From NCBI GenBank assembly GCA_026552955.1, contig JAPMTS010000050.1:1-55532 (forward strand): DNA of 55,532 nt, read 5' to 3'. Under the pieces are notes generated by a model, which was given only the letters and a program-made list of their open reading frames with translations, was not told the origin of the DNA and did not search any database. Source of the DNA: Candidatus Methanoperedens sp. GTDB taxonomy: Archaea > Halobacteriota > Methanosarcinia > Methanosarcinales > Methanoperedenaceae. This document shows, in pieces, positions 42,980 to 53,027 of the stretch; the stretch's first letter is position 1, and every line of letters starts with the position of its first letter. A program made the position numbers and the translations under genes.

Positions 42980-44848
42980 ATGCCAGGATTAATTGGAATT
43001 ATATCAAAGCGGAAAGAAAATGACACTATTGAGAACCTGTTGTCTAAGATGGGTAAATCCATTAAACACGAAGAATGGCATAAAATGGAAATCCATACCA
43101 GTAAATCAGCAGGATTGGGAAGAGTACATCCAGGAATCTTTAATCCTGAACCGCAGCCAATTTTTAATAAAAATAAGACTGTATGCCTCCTGATGGATGG
43201 AGAAATATATGATTATGAATGTTTGGAACAGGAGTTAATTCAAAAAGGACATGGATTTTCCATCGGGAATGATCCGGAAATCATTTTACATTTGTATGAA
43301 GAATATGGCAAAGGGTTTGTACATAACTTGAATGGTTCTTTTACCGTAATTATATGGGATGAAAAATCAGAAAAATTGATTATCGCCAATGATAGATATG
43401 GAATACGACCTCTTTATTATTCTGAACATAATGGGTCCTTGCTATTTGGTTCTGAAGTAAAAGCAATACTTGAGGATGAAACTTTTGAAAGAATAATAGA
43501 TGATAGGTCTGTCGCAGACTTTTTTTCTTTTGGGTATATCTTGGGCAACAAGACATTTTTCCGGGGAATTGAACTTCTACCTCCTGCTTCTATAATGACT
43601 TATGATTCCGGTAGAATTTCAATAGAACAATACTGGGATTTTGATTTTCAAGAAGAACCTGAAGACCTTCCTGAAGAATATTATATTGAAAAATCATCAA
43701 AACTTGTATTACAGGCTGTGGAACGCCATATGAAAGGTCATCACAGGATCGGGGTCCCTTTAAGCGGGGGATTGGATTCAAGGACGATAGTTGCATCCAT
43801 TCCAAAGAAATATTATCCAGTAGATACTTTTACATTTGGAAAAAAAGATTGTGAAGATGTCAAATACGCAAAAATGATCTCAGACAAATTAGGCCTGCCT
43901 CAGCATTTTTATGAGTTTAAGCCCATTGATCTTGTTTCTTATGCAGAAAAAGCAGTATATTTGACAGATGGTATGCAGAATTGCATTCATGCACATAGGA
44001 TGCAAACCTATAATGAAATCAGGGAATTTATGGACGTTGCCCTTATGGGCTGGATCGGAGATTCGGCAATGGGTGATTATCTTCATGGCGATCCCTCAAA
44101 AGCCAGGGATAAATTCGAACTTTTTAAATTGATAGTCAGGTTTTTACCTGTTGATTTCCTCAGGGATTTATTTAATGAGAACTACTTTATTGTATTTCAA
44201 AAAAATTTTGATTTATCAATGAATTATATTTTGAAAATAGATGAGAAGGCCAATATCAGATTATCGGGCAACAGATTAATGTATTATAATTTTAAAGAAA
44301 GGCAGCGAAGATTCATTTCAATGGGACTTGTCCTGGCCAGAAATTCGGCAGAAGTCAGGACGCCTTTTTCAGATTATGATTTTATTGACTTTATTTTGAA
44401 GATCCCACCCAAATTCAAGGTTGGAAAACATATTTATAAAAAGATGATCCTCTCAATGTTCCCGGATCTGGCAGATTGTCCATATCAGGCGACGGGATTA
44501 CCATTGAATGCACCTGCATATCGACAAAAAGCAAATTATCTTAATGAATTAATGAAGAAAATAATTAACGAATATACTCTAAAAATTTTTAAATCAAAAT
44601 TATTTTTTGAAAAAAACAGAAATTTTCACGATTATGATAATTGGATCAGGAATAATGATGAATTAAGAGAATATATAACAGGGATATTACTGGAGGAAAG
44701 AACAATAAATAGACAATATTTCAATAAGAAAAATATCCGAAAAATCCTTGACCTTCACATATCAGGAAAAAAGGATTATTCGGAATTGATTGGTCGGCTG
44801 CTGACTTTTGAATTGTGGAACAGGCTATTCATAGATCCTAAGTCTTGA
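42980..44848 (+). CDS. Asparagine-synthase-like enzyme lacking the glutaminase cysteine
   Basis: A 622-residue AsnB-family protein. The C-terminal synthetase domain has the ATP pyrophosphatase loop PLSGGLDSRT at about residue 262. The N-terminal glutaminase domain is present (LMDGEIYDYE, DRYGIRPLYYSE, GSEVKAIL) but begins MPGLIGIIS: the Cys2 nucleophile of class II amidotransferases is replaced by proline. It therefore cannot use glutamine in the usual way and may use free ammonia or another amine. In a glycan island such proteins probably amidate a sugar acid or related group. It ends 11 bases into the convergent epimerase gene. Confidence 0.85.
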   Translation: MPGLIGIISKRKENDTIENLLSKMGKSIKHEEWHKMEIHTSKSAGLGRVHPGIFNPEPQPIFNKNKTVCLLMDGEIYDYECLEQELIQKGHGFSIGNDPEIILHLYEEYGKGFVHNLNGSFTVIIWDEKSEKLIIANDRYGIRPLYYSEHNGSLLFGSEVKAILEDETFERIIDDRSVADFFSFGYILGNKTFFRGIELLPPASIMTYDSGRISIEQYWDFDFQEEPEDLPEEYYIEKSSKLVLQAVERHMKGHHRIGVPLSGGLDSRTIVASIPKKYYPVDTFTFGKKDCEDVKYAKMISDKLGLPQHFYEFKPIDLVSYAEKAVYLTDGMQNCIHAHRMQTYNEIREFMDVALMGWIGDSAMGDYLHGDPSKARDKFELFKLIVRFLPVDFLRDLFNENYFIVFQKNFDLSMNYILKIDEKANIRLSGNRLMYYNFKERQRRFISMGLVLARNSAEVRTPFSDYDFIDFILKIPPKFKVGKHIYKKMILSMFPDLADCPYQATGLPLNAPAYRQKANYLNELMKKIINEYTLKIFKSKLFFEKNRNFHDYDNWIRNNDELREYITGILLEERTINRQYFNKKNIRKILDLHISGKKDYSELIGRLLTFELWNRLFIDPKS

Positions 44849-45761
44849 AACTGTCTACATACTTTTTTATTCCGTCCTTTATCCCGATTTCCGGGACATA
44901 CCCGATTAATTTCCTGGCTTTGGTGGTATCTGCATATGTATCTCTTACATCTCCTTTTTGGGCTTCTATATGCTTGACCTGAACATCTTTTCCCACCGCA
45001 TCCTTAATTAGCTTTACCAGTTCAATGACCGATATCCTGCTGCCTCCGCCAATATTGAAGCTCTCGCCCTTGACATCGCTTTGTGCCGCCTGAAGGTTTG
45101 CCGTAACTGCATCTGATATGTATGTGAAGTCCCTGGTCTGTTTAGCGTCACCGTATTCTTCAATTACACCTCCGCCCAAAGCTGCCTTGACAAACTTGTT
45201 AATAGCCATATCAGGCCGCTGCCTGGGCCCATAGACGGTAAAATACCTGAGTGATACGGTGGGGGTGCCGTAATTCATGTAATATAGATTACACAGGTTC
45301 TCTGCTGCGAGTTTGGTCACGCCGTAAGGGGAAAAGGGATTTTTAGGTGTTTCTTCGTGGATAGGCAGTTCAGTCACATTCCCATATATTGAAGAAGACG
45401 ACGCATAGATAAATTTCCTGAGGTTTTGGTCTTTATAATATTCCAGCAGTTTCTGCGTCGCAAGAATGTTATGTCGGGTGTATATTTCAAAATCCTTGCC
45501 CCATGAGGATCTCACTCCTGCCTGTGCAGCCTGGTGGAATACATAATCTACTTCCGGGAATTCCAGCATGTCCACCAGGTCCTCTTCTATGAACGTGAAT
45601 TTCTTATTTCCCAGTGCATTTTTTATATTGTTTTCTTTGATCGTCCTGGGATAATAATCAGTGAAACAATCGATACCTATGACTTCATGTCCCTCTCGCA
45701 GCAATTTTTCTGCCAGATGGGAGCCTATGAATCCAGCACAGCCTGTTATTAATGATTTCAT
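44838..45761 (-). CDS. NAD-dependent nucleotide-sugar epimerase
   Basis: A 307-residue extended short-chain dehydrogenase. GCAGFIGSHLAEKLL binds NAD; ASSSSIYG and PYGVTKLAAENL give the catalytic S and YxxxK; RYFTVYGPRQRPDMAI is the nucleotide-sugar region. It resembles UDP-glucuronate/UDP-glucose 4-epimerases (GalE/WbpP-like). It would supply activated sugars to the island. Adjacent to the GT4 gene upstream by one base. Confidence 0.88.
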   Translation of the reverse strand: MKSLITGCAGFIGSHLAEKLLREGHEVIGIDCFTDYYPRTIKENNIKNALGNKKFTFIEEDLVDMLEFPEVDYVFHQAAQAGVRSSWGKDFEIYTRHNILATQKLLEYYKDQNLRKFIYASSSSIYGNVTELPIHEETPKNPFSPYGVTKLAAENLCNLYYMNYGTPTVSLRYFTVYGPRQRPDMAINKFVKAALGGGVIEEYGDAKQTRDFTYISDAVTANLQAAQSDVKGESFNIGGGSRISVIELVKLIKDAVGKDVQVKHIEAQKGDVRDTYADTTKARKLIGYVPEIGIKDGIKKYVDSFKT

Positions 45762-45762
45762 T

Positions 45763-46953
45763 TTAACACCTCATTTTATTAAAAATCTTTATCAATTTTT
45801 CTGATTCCGATACAATATTATATTTATTCTCAATTATTTGTCTTCCTTTTGCACCCATTTCAAGGCGTAATTTTCTATCTTTATGTAATTTTATAATCGC
45901 ATCTGCAATCGCTTTCTCATCTTTTTGGGATACAAGTATCCCCGAGATACCATCCTCAACAAGTTCAGGTATCCCTGATACCATGGTTGATATTACAGGC
46001 AATTCCATAGCCATTGCCTCCATAATAGCAACTGGAATACCGTCTCGATCACCATTTTGTGCTATGATGCATGGCAATATAAACATTTCTGCATTTTCAT
46101 AATAGTGCATGAGTTCTAAATCTGATTGATCTCCTTTAAATTGTAGGTATCCCTCTAATTTCAGGTCATGTACCAGCTGATGAAGTTGATCATTCAAAGG
46201 TCCTGTGCCCACAATGGTCAAGTTACAATCGGGGATCTCTTTTATCACGATCGGGATCGCTCTTATCAGGTACTCCAAACCTTTTTTCTCAACGAGTCTT
46301 GTAACGGTCAACAATTTGATTCCATCATTGACCATTGATCTTCTACGTGGTGAGAACCTGTTAATATCAATGCCGCACCGGATCACATCAATCCTGTTCA
46401 TGATGCCGATTTTCCCCTGTAAATGGTTCTTGTTATAGTCGGATATCGTAACAACAGAGTGTGCGTTTTCCATCACTTCCCGCAAATTATCTACATCAGG
46501 ATACATATAAATGTCAAATGCGTGTGCTGTTAATGTGTATGGTAATCCCAGAATTTTACTTAATCTTCTTGAAACATTTCCCATGGATGCAAAATGCGCA
46601 TGTATCAATTCAATACGGTTCTTGTGGATAATCGTAGCAAAATATGCCTGTTTTAAATTAAACACAAACATATTAGTATATATTTTTAAATTATATAAGT
46701 CCTGGAAAACACCAAACATAAAATATTTCAATAAGTCAATTACATTTACTTTGAATATGCTGTTGAAACTGAAATAATGAGTTCTTTCCAGTATATTGTA
46801 TTCTTTGACCGCTTCATGTTTAATACCTTCAACCGGCACATTCATCGAAAAAATATGGACATCATGTCCATTTCTCAATAATTCAACGATTTCATTGACT
46901 ATGAATGATTCTGAGAGTTTAGGAAATATTTCAAGAATGTAGGCAATTTTCAT
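45763..46953 (-). CDS. GT4 glycosyltransferase
   Basis: A 396-residue GT-B enzyme. N-terminal Rossmann half AYILEIFPKLSESFIVNEIV; donor half with LLTVTRLVEKKGLEYLIRAI and the EX7E-type DGIPVAIMEAMAMELPVIS. It uses a nucleotide sugar to extend a glycan on the cytoplasmic side. Same direction as the epimerase and directly upstream of it. Confidence 0.9.
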   Translation of the reverse strand: MKIAYILEIFPKLSESFIVNEIVELLRNGHDVHIFSMNVPVEGIKHEAVKEYNILERTHYFSFNSIFKVNVIDLLKYFMFGVFQDLYNLKIYTNMFVFNLKQAYFATIIHKNRIELIHAHFASMGNVSRRLSKILGLPYTLTAHAFDIYMYPDVDNLREVMENAHSVVTISDYNKNHLQGKIGIMNRIDVIRCGIDINRFSPRRRSMVNDGIKLLTVTRLVEKKGLEYLIRAIPIVIKEIPDCNLTIVGTGPLNDQLHQLVHDLKLEGYLQFKGDQSDLELMHYYENAEMFILPCIIAQNGDRDGIPVAIMEAMAMELPVISTMVSGIPELVEDGISGILVSQKDEKAIADAIIKLHKDRKLRLEMGAKGRQIIENKYNIVSESEKLIKIFNKMRC

Positions 46954-47090
46954 GTATTTTATTACTTATCCTTATTTACCATAATATAATTTATTCCTTA
47001 TTATTGATATGAGCATGCAGGAAATGAGATTAATTTAATATAGCACGTTGATTCTTTAGTAAGAATACACGACGCGTTCATTTATTATTC

Positions 47091-47990
47091 ATGGTATCTT
47101 ATATTAATGGTGAAAAACCACTGGTTAGCGTAATTATTCCTACTTATAATAGGGCCAATTTAATAGGAAGAGCTATCCAGAGTGCCATTGATCAGACTTA
47201 CCAGAACATTGAGATTATTATAGTAAATGATGCCTCAAATGATAATACAGAAGAAATTGTGACAAAATTTCGAAATAAAGATGTCGTCTATATACGCCAT
47301 GAAAACAATAAGGGCGGGGGAGCAGCGCGCAACACTGGAATAATCGCTTCACGAGGACAATATATAGCTTTCCTGGATGATGACGATGAATGGCTAAATG
47401 ACAAATTAGAAAAACAAGTAAATGCAATAAAGACTTTATCACCAGAATGGGGCGGCATCTATTGTGGTTTCTATAGAATTTCAGATAAGAAAACTGAAAA
47501 AGTAGAAGTTTTTAAACAAGGCGATCTCAAAACCGAATTATTGAGAGAAAAATTTGATATCGGTTCATCTTCTACACTTCTTTTCATCAAGAAAATTATC
47601 CTGGAAATAGGGTTATTTGATGAAACTTTTGAACGAAATCAGGATTATGAACTTTTGATCAGGTTTTTCAGAAAATATAAATTATTCTCTTTGAAAGAAC
47701 CCCTGGTAAAGATATATACAAGAAATTATAATATTCCGAATGGCGAAATGATGGCTAAAGTGAAATATAGATATTTATCAAAATATAATAATGACATTTA
47801 CGAATATGGGTTGGATATTGGAAATGAAATCGTTGCCATTCAATGGTTAGGAGTAGCATTCATTTTTGCCAAAGAAAGAAAAATTGTCCAGAATATTTAT
47901 TATATCAGGAAATCAATTAAATATAAAATTTTGCCAATAAAAGAATATCTGTACAATTTGATCTTAATTATCAAATATTCAATATATTGA
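47091..47990 (+). CDS. GT2 glycosyltransferase
   Basis: A 299-residue GT-A enzyme: LVSVIIPTYNRANLIGRAIQ at the N-terminus, IIIVNDASNDNTEE, and LDDDDEWLNDKLEKQV with the metal-binding acidic cluster. Processive or single addition cannot be told. Nine bases before the next GT2 gene, hence one operon. Confidence 0.92.
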   Translation: MVSYINGEKPLVSVIIPTYNRANLIGRAIQSAIDQTYQNIEIIIVNDASNDNTEEIVTKFRNKDVVYIRHENNKGGGAARNTGIIASRGQYIAFLDDDDEWLNDKLEKQVNAIKTLSPEWGGIYCGFYRISDKKTEKVEVFKQGDLKTELLREKFDIGSSSTLLFIKKIILEIGLFDETFERNQDYELLIRFFRKYKLFSLKEPLVKIYTRNYNIPNGEMMAKVKYRYLSKYNNDIYEYGLDIGNEIVAIQWLGVAFIFAKERKIVQNIYYIRKSIKYKILPIKEYLYNLILIIKYSIY

Positions 47991-47999
47991 GGTCATTTA

Positions 48000-48896
48000 A
48001 TGATAAGTATAATCGTCCCCACTTATAATCGTGAAGAGTTTTTGGAAAAAACCTTAGAATCATATATACATCAAAAATATGTTGACGAGATCCTTATAAT
48101 AAATGATGGAAGTAAGGATTCAACTGATAAGGTTTTAGAGGATATAAGAAGAAAATATGCCATAATCAAGATCGTAAAACATGATATAAATAAAGGACTT
48201 GCAGCTTCAAGAATTGACGGGATCCTGAAATCAAAAAATGATCTTATCTTATTTGGTGAGGATGACGTAATATTTGAAAAAGATTATGTTGAAAAATTAT
48301 TCAATTGTTTGCAGCAGCATAATGCTGGAATTGTTGGCGGACGCGTAATATCAAAAATCGAAAATGAAACTGATGATGAAGCTTTAGCAAGATGGAACCA
48401 CCTCGGATTGCCATTAATTGATTATCGATATTTTGAAGGGAATTTTGGGGTAGGAACAGACAAAGATGTGGAAGTGCCATTCTTACATGCAATTTATTTA
48501 GCGAATAAAAAAGTTTTTAAAAATGTCAGACTGGAAACATATTATCAAGGGAATGAATATCGCGAAGAAACGGATCTTCAAATATCAGTTCTGAAAGAAG
48601 GATATAAAATCGTATTCTGTCCCAGAGCAATATGTTATCATCTTGCAAAATTGATCAAGAACAAAGGAGGAGGAGTTCATACCATGAATAAAATTTCTTA
48701 TGAATACTGGACAATAAAGAACAATAACCTCTTTCTCAAACGGCATCATGAATTTTTAAGAAGATCCTGGATAAAAAAAAGCCGGATGATTATGGCCGTT
48801 GATTTTGCTATCAATAGAATATTCTATTATCTAATTTATAGAAATATTGGAAGATGGTGTAAAAATATCTGGAAAAAATTCTCGCACAGATATTAA
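48000..48896 (+). CDS. GT2 glycosyltransferase
   Basis: A 298-residue GT-A enzyme: ISIIVPTYNREEFLEKTLES, LIINDGSKDSTDKV and the acidic FGEDDVIFEKDYVEKL. C-terminal half is basic (RSWIKKSRMIM). GAGGTCATTTA precedes ATG 48000. Its stop abuts the convergent membrane-protein gene. Confidence 0.92.
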   Translation: MISIIVPTYNREEFLEKTLESYIHQKYVDEILIINDGSKDSTDKVLEDIRRKYAIIKIVKHDINKGLAASRIDGILKSKNDLILFGEDDVIFEKDYVEKLFNCLQQHNAGIVGGRVISKIENETDDEALARWNHLGLPLIDYRYFEGNFGVGTDKDVEVPFLHAIYLANKKVFKNVRLETYYQGNEYREETDLQISVLKEGYKIVFCPRAICYHLAKLIKNKGGGVHTMNKISYEYWTIKNNNLFLKRHHEFLRRSWIKKSRMIMAVDFAINRIFYYLIYRNIGRWCKNIWKKFSHRY

Positions 48897-51104
48897 TCAG
48901 CCTCTTTTTTTATAAATAACACTGACATTATTCGTATATATTTTGTTACTTTTTTCCAAAAAAGGGGATATTTCAGTTATATACCAATATCTCTTATATT
49001 TCGGACCAACCATTATTTTTTCAACATTATTTAAATATCCAGTATATATATATGAACCGCGAAATATTTTATTGGGGGATTTAGATAATATGCTATAAAG
49101 TCCCTGGTCGCCATATGAAACAAAAAGATTGTTCTTTCGACTAAGATCCATATTAAGATTCATTTTATAATTCCTGGTCTTTGACAGCCACATTGCGCCG
49201 AAATAATCCTGTTCCGGAATAAATGAAGTATAGAAATTTGCTTTTACCTCAACATTTGCATAATTCTTAATTGTTTCCTGGCTCAGTGAAATCGATTCCG
49301 GGTTATCCTTTGCGATCTCATACACAAATCCACTATTAAATAAGAAATATATTATAAAGAACATAAACATTATCTTAAGTGAACTTCTGTCCGGGTGCTT
49401 ATTCCAGGATCGCAAAACTATGTTACTGATCAGATTAAAAACCGTTATTCCACCAATCACAGCAAATGGCGCTAAAAAGATAAGGGTTATCTGGTACAAC
49501 CTTGTGGTATTTAATGAACTGGCAAAATATGGGATTGATAATGATGCAAGCAATATCAAAAAGTTTCCAAAAGAAAAAGCAATATACTCATTTTCGAATT
49601 TTACCCTGCTGCGTTTCAACAATACGATGGTAATTCCGACAACCATAAAAAACTGGGAGATCAGATGGATATATTTACCCATTTCGTGCAGCGGGGATAT
49701 ACTCTGGGACATTAAAATATAAGCGCCTTCTATACGCTCTTTTCTGTTTATCGACTCGGCATTCACAGGATTCAGGAAATCATTGTAAACACTGTCACTT
49801 ATTTGACTTCCAATATGGACTATTGTGGAAAGCGTAGATGAATTTGAAATATACATATACCATGCTAACGTCAATATGACATATAATAATACAAATTTGC
49901 TATTGATATCGCCTTTTATTTCTTTTGATTTGTATTTTGTGAATAGGTAGAACAAAGACCACACAAAAATCAGTAGCACCATAAAGATATAGGAAATACC
50001 ATAATGTGATACTATAATTGAAAATGAAAATATGATATATAGCATCGACCTTTTCATTTTGATCATTTTTTTATCAATTATTAATAATATGATCAGAATA
50101 AGAAATAGTTCCGCGATCTGCTGCCTTGCCAGCGCAAGCATCTCTGTATAGAATGTAAAAAATGACACACAAAAAAAAACTGACAGAAAACCAATTTTGT
50201 CACCGATCTGCTTTTGGAATATTCGGTATATCCCAAGCGGCACCAGAGAAAAGATCAAAGGATATAAAATTTTTAAGACCCATGTCAGGCTCAATCCTGT
50301 AATGAAAGAATAAATCGGGGCAAGCATTACAATACTTAACATTGCATTGACATTTCCATAGGTCGCGGAATTCCATATTAAATTTTTCAATACCAAGTTT
50401 GAATAATAATACTCGAAATGAATATCCCAACCCCATAAGTAATTTGATATGAGTGCGTTATGGAACAGGAGAGAAAAAGATATTAGAAAAATAGCCAGGG
50501 AATATAATTTCTTGGGGATGAATATATCAAAACCAATAAAAAATACAATTAAGGCAATCAAAACAACCATAAACATAAGAAGGAAATTACTATTTCGATA
50601 TTTAACAGAATATGTTCCCAGTATAGTAAAAAAAGGGAGGAGGTATAAGAATAATGCCGGTAACGATAAAATATCTTTGAGATTAATGTAACTTTCTGCA
50701 AAGAAGTCACTATCTCTCTTGTAACAAATAACACACAATAAAATGACAACACCGCTGATCGTAATTAATAATTGTATGAGCGAAATGGGTTTGCTAAGAC
50801 TGAAAAGTGGATATAATGTATTTAATAATAATCCACTGAACATTAAAGAAGCAAGACTCAATCCGACCGCGTATAATATCGTTTCCAAACTATCGAGTTC
50901 ATGCAATTTGAGAATTCGAAGTATAATAATTCCCGGAATGAAAGTCAGATAGAAAAAACCTATGAATTGTCTTAAGAACGGGATATGTAATCCGATATTT
51001 TCAATTCCTATCGAACCCAACATAGTCAGCTGAATGGATAAAATCACGAGAAGAAATTTTCCAATCCTCCAGTCATTCATTTTAAATATATTATTTATTT
51101 GCAT
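48897..51104 (-). CDS. Large DUF2206-type membrane protein (GT-C-like)
   Basis: A 735-residue protein with about 15 hydrophobic helices and a soluble C-terminal tail. It starts with a hydrophobic pair of helices and FLRQFIGFFYLTFIPGIIIL, as in archaeal DUF2206 proteins, which resemble GT-C glycosyltransferases and sit in surface glycan loci. WGWDIHFEYYYSNLVL near residue 225 is a candidate active loop with acidic residues. Exact function unknown. It lies one base downstream of the GT4 gene at 51106, in the same transcript. Confidence 0.72.
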   Translation of the reverse strand: MQINNIFKMNDWRIGKFLLVILSIQLTMLGSIGIENIGLHIPFLRQFIGFFYLTFIPGIIILRILKLHELDSLETILYAVGLSLASLMFSGLLLNTLYPLFSLSKPISLIQLLITISGVVILLCVICYKRDSDFFAESYINLKDILSLPALFLYLLPFFTILGTYSVKYRNSNFLLMFMVVLIALIVFFIGFDIFIPKKLYSLAIFLISFSLLFHNALISNYLWGWDIHFEYYYSNLVLKNLIWNSATYGNVNAMLSIVMLAPIYSFITGLSLTWVLKILYPLIFSLVPLGIYRIFQKQIGDKIGFLSVFFCVSFFTFYTEMLALARQQIAELFLILIILLIIDKKMIKMKRSMLYIIFSFSIIVSHYGISYIFMVLLIFVWSLFYLFTKYKSKEIKGDINSKFVLLYVILTLAWYMYISNSSTLSTIVHIGSQISDSVYNDFLNPVNAESINRKERIEGAYILMSQSISPLHEMGKYIHLISQFFMVVGITIVLLKRSRVKFENEYIAFSFGNFLILLASLSIPYFASSLNTTRLYQITLIFLAPFAVIGGITVFNLISNIVLRSWNKHPDRSSLKIMFMFFIIYFLFNSGFVYEIAKDNPESISLSQETIKNYANVEVKANFYTSFIPEQDYFGAMWLSKTRNYKMNLNMDLSRKNNLFVSYGDQGLYSILSKSPNKIFRGSYIYTGYLNNVEKIMVGPKYKRYWYITEISPFLEKSNKIYTNNVSVIYKKRG

Positions 51105-51105
51105 A

Positions 51106-52305
51106 TTATCCTTTTTTTACTGACAGACGTTTACAGGGTTTCAATTCTTCATATATTCTTAAATATTCTTTCAGAACAACATTCCAATCCAATTCTTCTA
51201 TTACTAATTTCTTGCCATTTTCACTTAAGCTTTGCTGCAATTTCCTATCATTGAGCAACATTGTAATTTTTTTCATTACATCATCTTTAGCATCCCTTGC
51301 GATCAGGATGTCCCGATTATCGCACACTGGGAGTCCTTCTGCTCCAATTTCCGTAGAAACGGTCGGTATGCCCAATGCAAGATATTCAATTATTTTAAGT
51401 CGGGTTCCGGAGCCTTCTGTAAGAGGTACTACACCAATATCCCCCATACTTAAATGCATGGGAAATTCATCAAAGGATATTTCTGACAATTCAATGACTT
51501 TATTTCCAATAAATGATGTGCGTCCCGGTCCGATCAGCAATAATTTGAGATTTGTATGCTTTGAACTAAGTTCAGGAAATATTTGATTCTTGAGAAGATC
51601 ATTGGCTGCATTGTTGGGATTATAGTTCAAGGTTCCATGAAAAACAAGTACAATGTCATCTTTCTGTATTCCATATTTTTGCCGCAGCCTATCCCTAACA
51701 TCGGTTTTGATCTGGAATCTTTGGTAATCTACTCCATTAGGGATGGTCTTTATTGGCCTATTTACCCCAATTCTTAATAATTCCTCTTTGTCCTTTTCAG
51801 AAACTGTAGTAATATAATTCGTGGAATTGCATATATTTTTTTCAATTAATTTAAATTTTTTAATATCTCTTTGTTTTTCTATGGATAGTTTAATATATTC
51901 AACATTATGTTCCGAGATCAATAACGGAATGTTATATTTCTTACTGATCATTGACACCTGATGTGCTGTATGGATAAACTCAACCTGAATAATATCCGGT
52001 TTAATTTTTTCAACTAATTTAGTTACATCCCTTCTTATAAAAGAGTTATTTATCCAACCAATAGTAAATAAACCAAGTTTGCTTAATATTCCAGTTGTCA
52101 GAAATGTGAGCATTGAAAATGTATAGGCTCTGGCACCGGTGATTTTTTCAACAAGTACAAGATCTCTTTTTTTAGTAAAATTACCAACAATATGTACTTC
52201 AATACCATTTTTAGATAGAAATTTCGCTTCTTCGATAACTCGAACTATACCGCCGTGGGAAATAGGATACAATGGATGAACTGTAATAATTAAGATTCTT
52301 GTCAC
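51106..52305 (-). CDS. GT4 glycosyltransferase
   Basis: About 399 residues, GT-B fold: LIITVHPLYPISHGGIVRVI at the N-terminus, LVFHGTLNYNPNNAAND, and GSGTRLKIIEYLALGIPTVS as the donor site. The start is placed at GTG 52305 (TRILIITVHPLYP), five bases after the methyltransferase stop; the ATG at 52332 would overlap that gene and add unrelated residues. Confidence 0.88.
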   Translation of the reverse strand: MTRILIITVHPLYPISHGGIVRVIEEAKFLSKNGIEVHIVGNFTKKRDLVLVEKITGARAYTFSMLTFLTTGILSKLGLFTIGWINNSFIRRDVTKLVEKIKPDIIQVEFIHTAHQVSMISKKYNIPLLISEHNVEYIKLSIEKQRDIKKFKLIEKNICNSTNYITTVSEKDKEELLRIGVNRPIKTIPNGVDYQRFQIKTDVRDRLRQKYGIQKDDIVLVFHGTLNYNPNNAANDLLKNQIFPELSSKHTNLKLLLIGPGRTSFIGNKVIELSEISFDEFPMHLSMGDIGVVPLTEGSGTRLKIIEYLALGIPTVSTEIGAEGLPVCDNRDILIARDAKDDVMKKITMLLNDRKLQQSLSENGKKLVIEELDWNVVLKEYLRIYEELKPCKRLSVKKG

Positions 52306-52310
52306 TGTTC

Positions 52311-53027
52311 TTACTCCGACTTCTTCCTGCAAATCATAAAATATCCACTGACAAACGCGGAAGGAAGTTTATCCGCAAGATAGCAATCTAAATGGCAAAA
52401 TCTTTTTGATTTAACCAGTACAGGTAAGAATGATATGAAATCCGAATGATTTATTTTCAAGATATCGAATCCGGCTTCTTCTATCAAATTACATATATTG
52501 GATAAACTGAATGTTTTTACATGCTCACTGGGTTTGATATTTGATATCCTTGAAATGACTTTGTTCCTTAAATGATCAGCTATCAATGAGTAAGGACCAT
52601 AACCATTTGGAACGGTGACAATTAAAAGTCCGTTATTTCTTAAGACCTTATTGATCAAATTTAATGCTCTATGAGGAGAATTCAAATGCTCCAAGACTTC
52701 AGAACATATCACAAAATCCAAATTATCTTTTCCAAGTGAAAAGTTTTCAGCATCCTCAACCAAAAAAAACGGATTATCAACCGTGATTTTCCGGGATTTT
52801 GCATTATTAATATTTTTAGGTGATATATCTATTCCCGTCATCCTGTAGCCAAGAATTGCCAGAGGAATCGTAATGTTTCCCATGCCACAACCCAGATCCA
52901 GTCCTTCAAGAGTATTCTTATCGGAATTTTCTATTATCGATTGAATGATAAAATCAAGCCGTTTGAAATCAACATATCTAGTATAATTGGTATATTCATG
53001 GTATTGTTTGATCATTTCCTTCCTCAT
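52311..53027 (-). CDS. Class I SAM-dependent methyltransferase
   Basis: A 238-residue methyltransferase: motif I LDLGCGMGNITIPLA near residue 43, then GIDISPKNI and VICSEVLEHL. It probably methylates a sugar or lipid-linked intermediate, as its neighbours are glycosyltransferases. The first ATG (53027) lies inside the upstream gene; a second ATG at 53015 sits behind GGAAGGA. Confidence 0.88.
   Translation of the reverse strand: MRKEMIKQYHEYTNYTRYVDFKRLDFIIQSIIENSDKNTLEGLDLGCGMGNITIPLAILGYRMTGIDISPKNINNAKSRKITVDNPFFLVEDAENFSLGKDNLDFVICSEVLEHLNSPHRALNLINKVLRNNGLLIVTVPNGYGPYSLIADHLRNKVISRISNIKPSEHVKTFSLSNICNLIEEAGFDILKINHSDFISFLPVLVKSKRFCHLDCYLADKLPSAFVSGYFMICRKKSE

Noticed and set aside
44838-44848. 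Overlap of asnB-like and epimerase genes as a frame error
   Set aside because: Both stop codons are intact and proteins have full family length; a short convergent overlap is normal.
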